Shown here: piece after piece, positions 56,311 through 64,000 of the stretch
How positions within the stretch are numbered: the stretch's first letter is position 1
Layout of the letters: every line of letters starts with the position of its first letter
Assembly: GCF_030273445.1 (NCBI RefSeq)
Contig: NZ_CP120678.1
Location: forward strand, 659,501 to 723,500
Direction: 5' to 3'
DNA from: Selenobaculum gibii
GTDB taxonomy: Bacteria > Bacillota > Negativicutes > ICN-92133
DNA length: 64,000 bases
Translations under genes and position numbers: made by a program
The notes under the pieces: model-generated
Seen by the model: the letters and a program-made list of their open reading frames with translations, nothing else
Databases searched by the model: none
What the model was told of the DNA's origin: nothing

Positions 56311-57174
56311 ATGACAGCTAAAATTTTAGAAGGTAAAGTATTTGCAACACAAATAAAAGAAGAAGTAAAGTGTGACGTAGAGTCACTGAAAGCTGAATAT
56401 GGTGTAACTCCAGGTCTGGCAGTAATTATCGTTGGTGAGAATCCTGCATCTAAAGTATACGTTGCCAATAAGCATCGTTCTTGTGGTGAAGTTGGGATTT
56501 ATTCTGCGGTAATCGAAATGCCAGAAGATACAACCAAAGAGCAGTTACTAAAAAAAATAGATGAATTAAATAAAGATGAAAAAATTCATGGGATTTTGGT
56601 TCAATTACCATTACCGGCGCATATTAGCGCTGATGAAGCGGAAATTCTTGATTTTATTCATCCGGATAAAGATGTCGATGGATTTCATCCAATCAATGTT
56701 GGTAAATTATCTGTTGGACAAGAACATTTAGTTCCTTGTACACCGCTTGGCTGCATCAAAATGATGGAGTTGGCAGGGATTGAGATTAAAGGAAAAAATG
56801 CAGTTGTGATAGGTAGGAGCAATATTGTTGGTAAGCCGATGTTTAACCTACTGTTATCTCGTCATGCAACTGTTACAGTTTGTCATTCACGTACGAAAAA
56901 TTTAGCAGAGATAACTCGTTTGGCAGATATTCTTGTTGTAGCGATTGGAAAGCCGAATTTTGTTACTGCGGATATGGTGAAACCAGGAGCAGTGGTTATC
57001 GATGTAGGTATAAACCGGATTGCGCCGAAAAAATTAGTCGGTGATGTTGATTTTGAAAGTGTAAAAGAGGTTGCTGGTGCGATTACACCTGTTCCAGGTG
57101 GAGTCGGACTGCTTACCATTGCCATGTTGATGCATAATACAGTAAAAGCTGCGCGCATTCAATTTAATAGATAA
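56311..57174 (+). CDS. folD: methylene-THF dehydrogenase / methenyl-THF cyclohydrolase
   Basis: 287 residues. [15 protein letters not shown] holds the catalytic Tyr/Lys region, with [30 protein letters not shown] and [14 protein letters not shown]. It converts 5,10-methylene-THF to 10-formyl-THF. It heads a folD-fhs-metF one-carbon cluster. Confidence 0.97.
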   Translation: MTAKILEGKVFATQIKEEVKCDVESLKAEYGVTPGLAVIIVGENPASKVYVANKHRSCGEVGIYSAVIEMPEDTTKEQLLKKIDELNKDEKIHGILVQLPLPAHISADEAEILDFIHPDKDVDGFHPINVGKLSVGQEHLVPCTPLGCIKMMELAGIEIKGKNAVVIGRSNIVGKPMFNLLLSRHATVTVCHSRTKNLAEITRLADILVVAIGKPNFVTADMVKPGAVVIDVGINRIAPKKLVGDVDFESVKEVAGAITPVPGGVGLLTIAMLMHNTVKAARIQFNR

Positions 57175-57183
57175 AGTAGATTT

Positions 57184-57285
57184 GATTCAGAGGGATTTTT
57201 ACTCTGCCTGAATCCTAGTCGCCTTTATCTAGAAATTTAGCTACTTGTGTCTTGTGAGTCTTAAAGCAGAGTAGTCATCGGATAA
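57184..57285 (+). repeat. dispersed leader element, copy D (long)
   Basis: Starts with hairpin GATTCAG ... GATTTTTACTCTGC ... CTGAATC, then CTAGTCGCCTTTATCTAG, and ends GTAGTCATCGGATAA 33 nt before fhs. Same order as copy A. It fills the folD-fhs gap. Confidence 0.55.
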
Positions 57286-57318
57286 TTTAATAAGAAATGT
57301 GAGGAGAGGATTCTAGTC

Positions 57319-58986
57319 ATGAAAAGTGATGTTGAAATTGCGCAAGAAGCGCAAATGAAACCAATTGTAGAGATTGCGAAGCAACTTGATATTCCAGAAG
57401 AAGAGTTGGAGTTATATGGACGTTATAAAACGAAAGTATCTTTGGAAACTTGGGAAAGAATTAAAGATCGTCCAGATGGTAAGTTGATTTTAGTGAGTGC
57501 AATCAATCCTACACCTGCTGGAGAAGGTAAAACGACGACAAGTGTTGGTTTAAGTGATGCACTTCGCAAAATTAATAAAAAAACAATCGTTGCTCTTCGT
57601 GAACCATCCCTTGGGCCTTGCTTTGGAATAAAAGGCGGTGCTGCTGGCGGTGGATATGCGCAAGTTGTACCAATGGAAGATATTAACTTGCATTTTACAG
57701 GTGATTTCCATGCAATTACTTCGGCTCATAATTTACTTGCTGCGGTGATTGATAATCATATTCAACAAGGAAATGAACTTGGACTTGATGTACGTCGCAT
57801 TACATGGCGCCGTGTTGTGGATTTAAATGATCGTGCGCTACGCAACATTGTTTGTGGCATGGGTGGCAAAGCACATGGCGTACCGCGTGAAACAGGTTTT
57901 GACATTACTGTTGCTTCAGAAATGATGGCAATTTTATGTTTAGCAAAAGATTTGGATGATATGAAAAAACGTATCGGGAAAATTATTATTGGGTATACCT
58001 TTGATGGAAGACCAGTTCGTGCGGAAGAGCTTAATGTTACTGGTGCATTAACTTTATTATTTAAAGATGCAATAAAACCTAATCTTGTACAAACGCTCGA
58101 AGGAACACCAGCCTTTGTACACGGTGGCCCGTTTGCTAATATTGCACATGGTTGCAATAGTATTATGGCAACGAAGTTTGCTCTCAAATTAGCAGATGTA
58201 GTTGTAACGGAAGCAGGATTCGGTGCTGATCTTGGTGCTGAGAAATTCCTTGATATTAAATGTCGTTTTGCAAACATTCGTCCAGATGCAGTAGTTATTG
58301 TTGCTACAGTTCGTGCATTAAAGATGCATGGTGGAATGGACAAAAAAGAATTAGCAACTGTTGATATGAAAGCACTTGAGGCTGGTATTACAAATTTAAC
58401 AAAACATATTGAGAATATGCAAAAATTTGGACTGCCTACAGTTGTTGCAATTAATGCGTTCCCAACGGATACAAAAGAAGAACTTGATTTTGTAGAAGCA
58501 AAATGCAATGAAATGGGTGTTGAAGTTGCATTGTCTGAAGTGTGGGCAAAAGGCGGAGACGGTGGCATTGATTTAGCAAATAAAGTAATGGCCGCAACTG
58601 AAAAAACAAATAACTTTAAATTTATGTATGATGTAAATGAGTCCATCGAAGCTAAAATTACAGCAGTTGCCAAAGAAATTTATGGTGCTGACGGTGTAGT
58701 ATTTACTCCTCCTGCACAAAAAGCAATAAAAGAATTAACGGATTTAGGACTTTCAAATATGCCGGTATGTATGGCGAAAACACAATCTTCTTTAAGTGAT
58801 GATCCTGCTAAATTTGGGCGCCCAACAAACTTTACTGTTACTGTGCGTGAAATTAAAGTTTCTGCAGGAGCTGGCTTTATCGTGGCATTAACAGGAAGTA
58901 TTCTTACAATGCCAGGCTTGCCAAAACATCCGGCGGCAGAAAGAATGGACATTACAAACGACGGCAAGATTACCGGCTTATTTTAA
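57319..58986 (+). CDS. fhs: formate--tetrahydrofolate ligase
   Basis: 555 residues. ATP site [31 protein letters not shown] and [16 protein letters not shown] are conserved. It makes 10-formyl-THF from formate, ATP and THF, using the formate PFL would release. GAGGAGAGG precedes the ATG. It is 15 nt upstream of metF. Confidence 0.98.
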   Translation: MKSDVEIAQEAQMKPIVEIAKQLDIPEEELELYGRYKTKVSLETWERIKDRPDGKLILVSAINPTPAGEGKTTTSVGLSDALRKINKKTIVALREPSLGPCFGIKGGAAGGGYAQVVPMEDINLHFTGDFHAITSAHNLLAAVIDNHIQQGNELGLDVRRITWRRVVDLNDRALRNIVCGMGGKAHGVPRETGFDITVASEMMAILCLAKDLDDMKKRIGKIIIGYTFDGRPVRAEELNVTGALTLLFKDAIKPNLVQTLEGTPAFVHGGPFANIAHGCNSIMATKFALKLADVVVTEAGFGADLGAEKFLDIKCRFANIRPDAVVIVATVRALKMHGGMDKKELATVDMKALEAGITNLTKHIENMQKFGLPTVVAINAFPTDTKEELDFVEAKCNEMGVEVALSEVWAKGGDGGIDLANKVMAATEKTNNFKFMYDVNESIEAKITAVAKEIYGADGVVFTPPAQKAIKELTDLGLSNMPVCMAKTQSSLSDDPAKFGRPTNFTVTVREIKVSAGAGFIVALTGSILTMPGLPKHPAAERMDITNDGKITGLF

Positions 58987-59001
58987 TGAGGAGGTAGGTA
59001 A

Positions 59002-59748
59002 ATGACTCGAGTTTCCGTTGAATTAGTTCCTCGTGACAAGGCTTCGATTAAAGAAGAATTAGAACTTTTAAAAGAGAATTTTTCTGGTATTGATGTAATT
59101 AATATCCCTGAACTATTGCGTTATGATATTAGAAGCTGGGAAGGGGCAAAGATTGCGCAAAATTATTATGAAAATACAATGCCGCATATTCGCGCCATCG
59201 ATATTGATTTAGATAAACCGCTGCCAATGACGGAGTTCCTCCTTGAAAATAAAATTAATGAAGTGCTTGTCATTACGGGCGATCCGCCACAAGATATGTC
59301 ACGAAAAATCTATCCGACAGTGAGTACGGATGTAATTAGAAAGTTTCGCGATGAATTGCCACATATTAAAGTTTATGCTGGAATAGATCAGTATCGCAGC
59401 AGTATGCGTCAAGAAGAGTACAACATTAGGCGAAAAATTCAAGCTGGTGCGGCAGGCTTTTTTACGCAACCTTTTTTCGATTTGCGGTATATGGAAATGT
59501 ATGCGGAAATGCTAGATGGTAGAGAAGTATATTGGGGCGTATCGCCAGTGATGTCGGAGCGTTCGGTAAATTATTGGGAGACAAAAAACAATGTAATTTT
59601 CCCAAAAAACTTCGTTCCAACATTGGAGTGGAACATTGATTTTGCACAAAAGACTTTTGATTTTGTGCGTAAAAATAATACAAATATTTATTTTATGCCG
59701 ATTAAGACGAATTTGTTGCCCTATTTAACAGGCGCATTTAGTAAATAA
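59002..59748 (+). CDS. metF: methylenetetrahydrofolate reductase, short form
   Basis: 248 residues, shorter than usual MetF (about 290). TIM-barrel motifs: VSVELVPRD at the start, ITGDPPQ, and AGAAGFFTQPFFD. It reduces methylene-THF to methyl-THF. No metV-type zinc partner is adjacent. The reductant is unknown; nfnAB lies just downstream. Confidence 0.82.
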   Translation: MTRVSVELVPRDKASIKEELELLKENFSGIDVINIPELLRYDIRSWEGAKIAQNYYENTMPHIRAIDIDLDKPLPMTEFLLENKINEVLVITGDPPQDMSRKIYPTVSTDVIRKFRDELPHIKVYAGIDQYRSSMRQEEYNIRRKIQAGAAGFFTQPFFDLRYMEMYAEMLDGREVYWGVSPVMSERSVNYWETKNNVIFPKNFVPTLEWNIDFAQKTFDFVRKNNTNIYFMPIKTNLLPYLTGAFSK

Positions 59749-59889
59749 AAAGAGTTCTTAATGGCTAAGTTGTTAGATTTTATTTAAAATATCGTTGGTA
59801 TTATTTTTGGTTAATTTAATTATTGTAATCAGTGGATTTTCCAACTGAAATAGATTTGATTATGACTAAGTGATAAGGAGAGTGCATGG

Positions 59890-60756
59890 ATGTATAAAAT
59901 TCTTACAAAAAAAGAATTATCACAAGGTGTTCAATTGTTTGAAATTGAAGCGCCGTTAATTGCAAAAAAAGCACAACCGGGGCAGTTTGTCATTGTTCGT
60001 ATTGATGAAGATGGAGAACGTATTCCATTAACAATTGCGGATTTTAATCGTGACAAAGGAACAATCACAATAATTTTCCAAGAAGTTGGCGGCTCAACAA
60101 AACAATTGGGCGATTTAAATGAAGGGGACAGTATTCTTGACTTTGTAGGTCCGCTCGGAAAAGCTACACATATTGAAAAAATAGGTAATGTAGTTTGCAT
60201 TGGTGGTGGTATTGGAGTAGCACCTGTATATCCAATCGCAAGAGGAATGAAGCAAGCCGGAAATCATGTTGTTTCCATTATGGGCGCTAGAAATGAAAGC
60301 ATCTTAATTCTTGAAGAGGAAATGAATGCAGTAAGTGATAAAGTTTATATCACAACAGATGATGGCTCAAAAGGGCATAAAGGATTTGTTACAGATCAAT
60401 TGAAAATGTTAATTGATTCTGGTCTTGAGATTAGCTTGGTGATTGCAATTGGGCCTGTAGTCATGATGCGTAGCGTAGCAGAAACAACACGTCAATATGG
60501 AATAAAGACAATTGTTAGCTTGAATCCTATCATGGTAGATGGAACAGGCATGTGCGGTGGCTGTCGTGTTCAAGTTGGCAATGAAAGTAAGTTCGCCTGC
60601 GTAGATGGCCCTGAATTTGATGCACATCAAGTTGATTTTAATGGACTAATGTCGCGTCAACGTATGTATAAAACGCAAGAAGCTGCGCATGAATGCCAAT
60701 GCGAAAAACAAGGAAAAGCTAAAGGAGGCGACGGTTGCCAATGTCACTCTCACTAA
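59890..60756 (+). CDS. nfnA: NADH-dependent ferredoxin:NADP oxidoreductase, FAD/Fe-S subunit NfnA
   Basis: 288 residues. Ferredoxin-reductase fold: FAD motif ERIPLTIADF, NAD motif GGGIGVAPVYPIARG, and the [2Fe-2S] site CGGCRVQVG...FACVDGPEFD. With NfnB it couples NADH, ferredoxin and NADP+ by electron bifurcation. The C-terminus carries an unusual Cys/His-rich tail (ECQCEKQGKAKGGDGCQCHSH). It overlaps nfnB by 22 nt. Confidence 0.9.
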   Translation: MYKILTKKELSQGVQLFEIEAPLIAKKAQPGQFVIVRIDEDGERIPLTIADFNRDKGTITIIFQEVGGSTKQLGDLNEGDSILDFVGPLGKATHIEKIGNVVCIGGGIGVAPVYPIARGMKQAGNHVVSIMGARNESILILEEEMNAVSDKVYITTDDGSKGHKGFVTDQLKMLIDSGLEISLVIAIGPVVMMRSVAETTRQYGIKTIVSLNPIMVDGTGMCGGCRVQVGNESKFACVDGPEFDAHQVDFNGLMSRQRMYKTQEAAHECQCEKQGKAKGGDGCQCHSH

Positions 60757-62135
60757 AAAAACATGCAATGCCGGAACAAGATGCGAAAGCTCGGGCAAAG
60801 AATTTTGATGAAGTTGCATTAGGATATGATGCTCAAACGGCAATAGAAGAAGCAAAACGTTGCCTTGGTTGTAAGGTTCCATTATGTCGCAAAGGCTGCC
60901 CAGTTCAAGTAAATATTCCTGAATTTATTGGACATATCAAAGAAGGTAAATTCGCGGATGCTGCAGCTGAAATAAAAATGGTGAATAGTTTACCAGCGAT
61001 TTGTGGACGTGTTTGCCCACAAGAAGAACAATGTGAAAAACATTGTATTTTAGCCAAAAAAGGTGAATCCGTTGCAATTGGACGTTTAGAGCGTTTTGTT
61101 GCTGATTATAGTATGGAAAAAGGCGAGAAACTACAGACGATTGAGTATGCTGATGATGCGAAAAAAGTTGCGATTATTGGCTCTGGCCCTGCTGGACTTG
61201 CGGCTGCTGGAGATTTGGCAAAAATGGGTTATAAAGTAACGATTTTTGAAGCACTTCATACTGCTGGTGGTGTATTGTCTTACGGTATTCCTGAATTTAG
61301 ATTACCAAAAGAAAAAATCGTAAAAGCGGAAATTGATATGTTGCGCCAACTTGGTGTAGAGATTGTTGTCAATGCAGTTGCAGGCAAATTATTTACAGTT
61401 GATGAATTATTAGAAGAAGAATTCGATGCAGTATTTATTGCAACTGGTGCGGGATTACCACATTTTATGGGGATTCCTGGAGAAAATTTAAATGGTGTAT
61501 ATGCTGCAAATGAATTTTTGACGCGGTGTAACTTAATGAAAGCCTACCAATTCCCGAATCACGCGACTCCAATTCATGTTGGTAAAAATGTTGCTGTTGT
61601 TGGCGGTGGTAATGTTGCAATGGATGCAGCTCGCACAGCATTACGCCTTGGTGCTGAACATGTTTATATAGTATATCGTCGCGGTGAAGCGGAACTTCCA
61701 GCACGCTTAGAAGAAGTACATCACGCAAAAGAAGAAGGAATCGATTTCAAATTACTGAACAATCCAGTCGCTGTTATTGGCAATGAACAAGGCTGGGTAA
61801 CAGGATTAAAGTGCATTCGCATGGAACTTGGCGAACCTGACGCATCTGGGCGTCGTCGTCCGGTGGCAGTGGAAGGTTCTGAGTTTGAATTAGCTGTAGA
61901 TACAGTAATTATTGCAATTGGTCAAGGTCCAAATCCATTAATTCAATCCACGACAACAGGGCTTGATACAAATAAACGTGGGAATATCCTTGCTGACGAA
62001 GAAACTTGTGCAACGAGTAAACCGGGCGTATTTGCTGGCGGTGATATCGTAACAGGTGCGGCAACAGTAATTCTTGCAATGGGTGCAGGGAAAAAAGCGG
62101 CAAAAGCTATTGATGAATATTTAAAAAATAAATAA
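60735..62135 (+). CDS. nfnB: NfnB / glutamate-synthase-like NADPH oxidoreductase subunit
   Basis: 466 residues. N-terminal two-cluster region (CLGCKVPLCRKGCPV and CGRVCPQEEQCEKHC), FAD site IGSGPAGLAAAGDLA and NADPH site VVGGGNVAMDAARTALRLGA. Because nfnA is the upstream partner, this is NfnB rather than a GltD subunit. TTG 60735 is 6 nt after AGGAGG; ATG 60741 is the alternative. A terminator follows. Confidence 0.9.
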   Translation: MPMSLSLKKHAMPEQDAKARAKNFDEVALGYDAQTAIEEAKRCLGCKVPLCRKGCPVQVNIPEFIGHIKEGKFADAAAEIKMVNSLPAICGRVCPQEEQCEKHCILAKKGESVAIGRLERFVADYSMEKGEKLQTIEYADDAKKVAIIGSGPAGLAAAGDLAKMGYKVTIFEALHTAGGVLSYGIPEFRLPKEKIVKAEIDMLRQLGVEIVVNAVAGKLFTVDELLEEEFDAVFIATGAGLPHFMGIPGENLNGVYAANEFLTRCNLMKAYQFPNHATPIHVGKNVAVVGGGNVAMDAARTALRLGAEHVYIVYRRGEAELPARLEEVHHAKEEGIDFKLLNNPVAVIGNEQGWVTGLKCIRMELGEPDASGRRRPVAVEGSEFELAVDTVIIAIGQGPNPLIQSTTTGLDTNKRGNILADEETCATSKPGVFAGGDIVTGAATVILAMGAGKKAAKAIDEYLKNK

Positions 62136-62152
62136 TTAAAGTTATGTTAGTA

Positions 62153-62198
62153 AAAGGAATGTTGCTAAATTTGATTTGGTCAACATTCCTTTTTTTTA
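62153..62198 (+). terminator. terminator after nfnB
   Basis: AAAGGAATGTTG / CAACATTCCTTT with eight Ts. Confidence 0.92.
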
Positions 62199-62223
62199 TA
62201 AAAAATAAAAATAATAGATAATC

Positions 62224-62252
62224 TTGTCAAATCAGAAAAAAAGGAGTATACT
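62224..62252 (+). promoter_or_regulatory. promoter upstream of cobalamin riboswitch 1
   Basis: TTGTCA (62224-62229), 17-nt spacer, TATACT (62247-62252); transcription would start near 62259. Confidence 0.75.
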
Positions 62253-62299
62253 CTATTTTTGTAAAGGATAACAAATTTTATCTTAGAATTACATAGGAG

Positions 62300-62510
62300 A
62301 AATAGGTGTCGAAAGACTTAATAGGGAAGTCCGGTGAAAAACCGGTGCGGTCCCGCCGCTGTAACAGGGAGTAAGGCTACATGAATGTCACTGGGAGAAA
62401 TCTTGGGAAGGCGTAGCTAAGCAATGATCTGGAGCCAGAAGAACTGCCTATTTAACAATCACCGTTAGACCTGCGAGCGATGGGGAGGAGATTTCTGAAT
62501 TTTATTGACA
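62300..62510 (+). promoter_or_regulatory. cobalamin riboswitch 1
   Basis: P1 closes as AAATAGG / CCTATTT (62300, 62447). Core motifs: GGGAAGTCCGGTG, AACCGGTGCGGTCCCGCCGCTGTAACAG-type block (62341-62368), and GAGCCAGAAGAACTGCC. The 3' expression platform carries CACCGTTAGACCTGCGAGCGATGG. A terminator follows at 62542. No gene follows. Confidence 0.95.
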
Positions 62511-62541
62511 TGTTTTTATGTTAAGATTATTTTGAATTTGT

Positions 62542-62583
62542 AGTCTTCTGTCTATCATAGGCAGAGGACTTTTTTATTTTTTA
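62542..62583 (+). terminator. terminator of riboswitch 1 transcript
   Basis: AGTCTTCTGTCTA / TAGGCAGAGGACT, 13 bp with two wobbles, then TTTTTTATTTTTT. Confidence 0.9.
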
Positions 62584-62637
62584 GATTAGAATTTATATGA
62601 TAATGAATGAAAGATTTGACAATTAAATATAAACGGG

Positions 62638-62823
62638 AAACAGGTGAATATTTATTGCTAATTTATTAAAGCAAGTGCAATAAATAAACTTTATGGGAAA
62701 GTTCGGTGAGAGTCAAACTCAATTCCAACGCTGTCGCGCAACTGTAAAAGTGAGCTATCGTATCGAAAACCTCTTGCAAAGGGATAGGATAGCAATGAAC
62801 TTAAGTCAGAGCACCAACTGTTT
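62638..62823 (+). promoter_or_regulatory. cobalamin riboswitch 2 (divergent)
   Basis: P1 closes as AAACAG (62638) / CTGTTT (62818). Cobalamin core blocks are present in divergent form: GGGAAAGTTCGGTGAGAGTC, CGCGCAACTGTAAAAGTGAGC, and AAGTCAGAGCACCAACTG. It is not a copy of riboswitches 1 and 3. Two hairpins (62920, 63052) follow and no good ORF begins nearby. Confidence 0.8.
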
Positions 62824-62919
62824 CTAGCATCCAAGGAGTGTCTGCGCAGTACAGATCTGGGTTATAAAATGAGTCTGAATAAAGTATTTTATTCGGAAAA
62901 TTTTCGCTGATGAAAATGC

Positions 62920-62966
62920 GTTGAAAGGAAGAAAGCATTTCTTTATTCTTCAACAGTTATTTTTTC
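62920..62966 (+). terminator. terminator of riboswitch 2
   Basis: GTTGAAAGGAAGAAAG pairs with CTTTATTCTTCAAC (bulged), then ATTTTTT. Confidence 0.7.
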
Positions 62967-63051
62967 GTTGAAAAGTGAATTTTTCATTTTGTAAATCCAG
63001 AAAAGTTAAAATTCAAGCATGGTGGCTTCATATAGGGATTCTAACAGGATT

Positions 63052-63122
63052 AAAAATGTGAAATTTTGTCTCGTAAAATGAAAAGAAAATTTTTATTGGC
63101 GATAGAAAGTTTCACATTTTTT
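63052..63122 (+). terminator. second hairpin terminator downstream of riboswitch 2
   Basis: AAAAATGTGAAA / TTTCACATTTTTT closing a loop of about 46 nt. Confidence 0.6.
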
Positions 63123-63275
63123 ATTCTAATTTATATAAATAAAAATTAATTTATCATTATTTTAATTTATAGCTAAGTTGATTGTTCTTGTATTAAGCAT
63201 AAGGTAGAAGAGTTATCTTCGAGCAATAGGTGTAAAGAAAGGAAGGTTTTTGACTATAAAAGTCAACGATGTAAC

Positions 63276-63461
63276 GTGAAGAAGATAAAATATATGATTG
63301 AGGAAATTGAAAACAATATAAAAAATAATGACAAAGAAGAAATGATTACCATTTCAGCTCGTCATTATGTTGCATTGCTAAAAGAGTTAAACAAACTGCG
63401 TTTTAAATATGCACAACGGGGTAAAAAAACGCAGAATAAGAAGTTAAGAAAATCAATCTAA
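63276..63461 (+). CDS. small hypothetical ORF between cobalamin riboswitches
   Basis: GTG start giving 61 residues, or ATG 63294 giving 55. Composition is charged and helical (EEIENNIKNNDKEEM, HYVALLKELNKLRFKYAQRG, basic C-terminus), with no recognised family. Neither start has a good ribosome site. It has no cobalamin-related feature. It may be a real small protein or chance ORF. Confidence 0.3.
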   Translation: MKKIKYMIEEIENNIKNNDKEEMITISARHYVALLKELNKLRFKYAQRGKKTQNKKLRKSI

Positions 63462-63491
63462 AGCAAAGTTAATAAAAAATAAATAGTGAAG

Positions 63492-63700
63492 AAATAGGTG
63501 TCGAAAGACTTAATAGGGAAGTCCGGTGAAAAACCGGTGCGGTCCCGCCGCTGTAACAGGGAGCGAGGTTACATTTATGTCACTGGGAGAAATCTTGGGA
63601 AGGCGTAGCCAAGCGATGATCTGAAGCCAGAAGAACTGCCTATTAGACAATCACCGTTAGACCTGCGAGCGATGGGAAGGGGATTATGATGCTAGGAGTA
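63492..63700 (+). promoter_or_regulatory. cobalamin riboswitch 3
   Basis: Near copy of riboswitch 1: P1 AAATAGG / CCTATT (63492, 63639), identical GGTG...GTAACAGGGAG core and identical CACCGTTAGACCTGCGAGCGATGG platform block, with about a dozen scattered changes overall. The terminator at 63720 lies between it and the next gene, 130 nt away. Confidence 0.95.
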
Positions 63701-63719
63701 TTTCCTATGCAACCATATC

Positions 63720-63750
63720 AACTTCTGTCAAACGTGGCAGAAGTTTTTTT
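63720..63750 (+). terminator. regulated terminator of riboswitch 3
   Basis: AACTTCTG(TC) / (GG)CAGAAGTT stem with seven Ts, just before the secreted-protein gene; probably the switch-controlled terminator. Confidence 0.9.
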
Positions 63751-63780
63751 ATTTATTGAATTTTATAAGTAAGGATGAGA

Positions 63781-64000
63781 ATGAGTAAGATGAAAAGCAA
63801 AAGGTTATATCAAGGCAAAATAAAAAACACACATCGTTATCAAAAAATTGCGGCATGTGTGGTTTGTACGTTGGCTTTAGGTTTTGCTATGCCAAATGGA
63901 ATCGTGTGGGCAGATGAAGCAAAGCAAGAGGCTGATCAGATGAATGAAGAAGTAACAGAAGCAAAAGAACCAGTAGTATTGGCAAGTACAGATAGTGAGC
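63781..64000 (+). CDS. secreted protein, 5' part only, probably cobalamin uptake
   Basis: Only the first 73 codons are in the window. A basic N-terminus (KSKRLYQGKIKNTHRYQK) precedes a signal-peptide core (CVVCTLALGFAMPNG) with cleavage near VWADEA; the mature start is acidic. Position behind a cobalamin riboswitch and the ExbB-like gene upstream make an outer-membrane cobalamin receptor (BtuB-like, TonB-dependent) likely, but no plug motif is visible yet. AAGGATGAG overlaps an earlier in-frame ATG at 63775. Confidence 0.6.
   Translation, partial: MSKMKSKRLYQGKIKNTHRYQKIAACVVCTLALGFAMPNGIVWADEAKQEADQMNEEVTEAKEPVVLASTDSE

Noticed and set aside
57175-57318. THF riboswitch upstream of fhs
   Set aside because: Considered because of gene context, but the conserved THF-riboswitch blocks are absent; the region instead holds the repeated leader element.
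57762-58673. 303-codon open frame on the minus strand inside fhs
   Set aside because: Fully antisense to a clear fhs gene, with Ser/Thr/Ile-rich composition typical of a shadow frame and no ribosome site.
62616-62633. TTGACA ... TATAAA promoter between riboswitches 1 and 2
   Set aside because: The boxes are only 6 nt apart and nothing resembling a -10 occurs at 17 nt.
62300-63700. CRISPR-like or transposon-end direct repeats
   Set aside because: The roughly 200-nt near-identical direct repeats are explained by cobalamin riboswitch copies 1 and 3; no short regular spacers, no target-site duplications and no transposase were seen.

Overview
The window is low-GC DNA carrying Firmicutes-type genes. 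It has a strictly anaerobic signature (pyruvate formate-lyase and its activase, desulfoferrodoxin, FeoAB, NfnAB) and an extensive endospore gene set (spo0F, fin, spoVT, spoVB-like, spoIID, yabP, yabQ, spoIIE). A secreted protein behind cobalamin riboswitches at the right edge and an ExbB/TolQ-like channel hint at an outer membrane. Together these point to a spore-forming Negativicutes (Sporomusa/Pelosinus-like lineage). This is an inference from gene content, not from a 16S gene.

Layout. 0-6 kb: the end of pyrG, sppA, a Yip1-type membrane protein, a large unidentified lipoprotein, spo0F and a Cys-rich unknown. 6.0-6.7 kb: decayed DNA with a chemotaxis-receptor pseudogene and perfect inverted repeats. 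6.7-17.6 kb: a ThrE-type exporter, an M23 peptidase, then fin-mfd-spoVT-spoVB-(oxidoreductase pseudogene)-mazG-hup, which follows the Bacillus yabK-yabN order. 17.7-35.1 kb: a block that interrupts that order. It holds an OmpR-type regulator, a short-chain dehydrogenase and an L,D-transpeptidase; two tandem ZTP riboswitches driving pflB-pflA; a MarR-controlled HlyD/ABC-2 operon with three matching operators; and a phosphate module (pstB-phoU, phoR, a UgtP-like glycolipid synthase, pstSCA) with two PHO boxes of identical geometry. 35.2-44.6 kb: the sporulation and division order resumes with spoIID, yabP-yabQ-divIC-yabR-spoIIE-tilS-hpt-ftsH. 44.6-53 kb: asparaginase, desulfoferrodoxin, Fur-boxed feoAB with a small Cys-rich partner, an ExbB-like protein, tRNA-Leu(UAG), an HD-domain protein, YbaK and a polyprenyl diphosphate synthase. 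53-62 kb: tatAC, ubiD-ubiA (menaquinone-type chemistry), then folD-fhs-metF-nfnAB (one-carbon metabolism and NADPH/ferredoxin balance). 62.1-64 kb: almost gene-free DNA with three consecutive cobalamin riboswitches, each with its own terminator, before a secreted protein cut by the window end.

The most notable signals are the three successive cobalamin riboswitches (the first and third nearly identical, with at most a tiny ORF between them), the tandem ZTP riboswitches on pfl, the phosphate regulon coupled to a glycolipid synthase, the three 20-bp MarR operators, a dispersed leader element ending in CATCGGATAA ahead of four genes, and the roughly 18-kb block splitting a conserved sporulation cluster. 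No CRISPR array, rRNA or transposase was seen.
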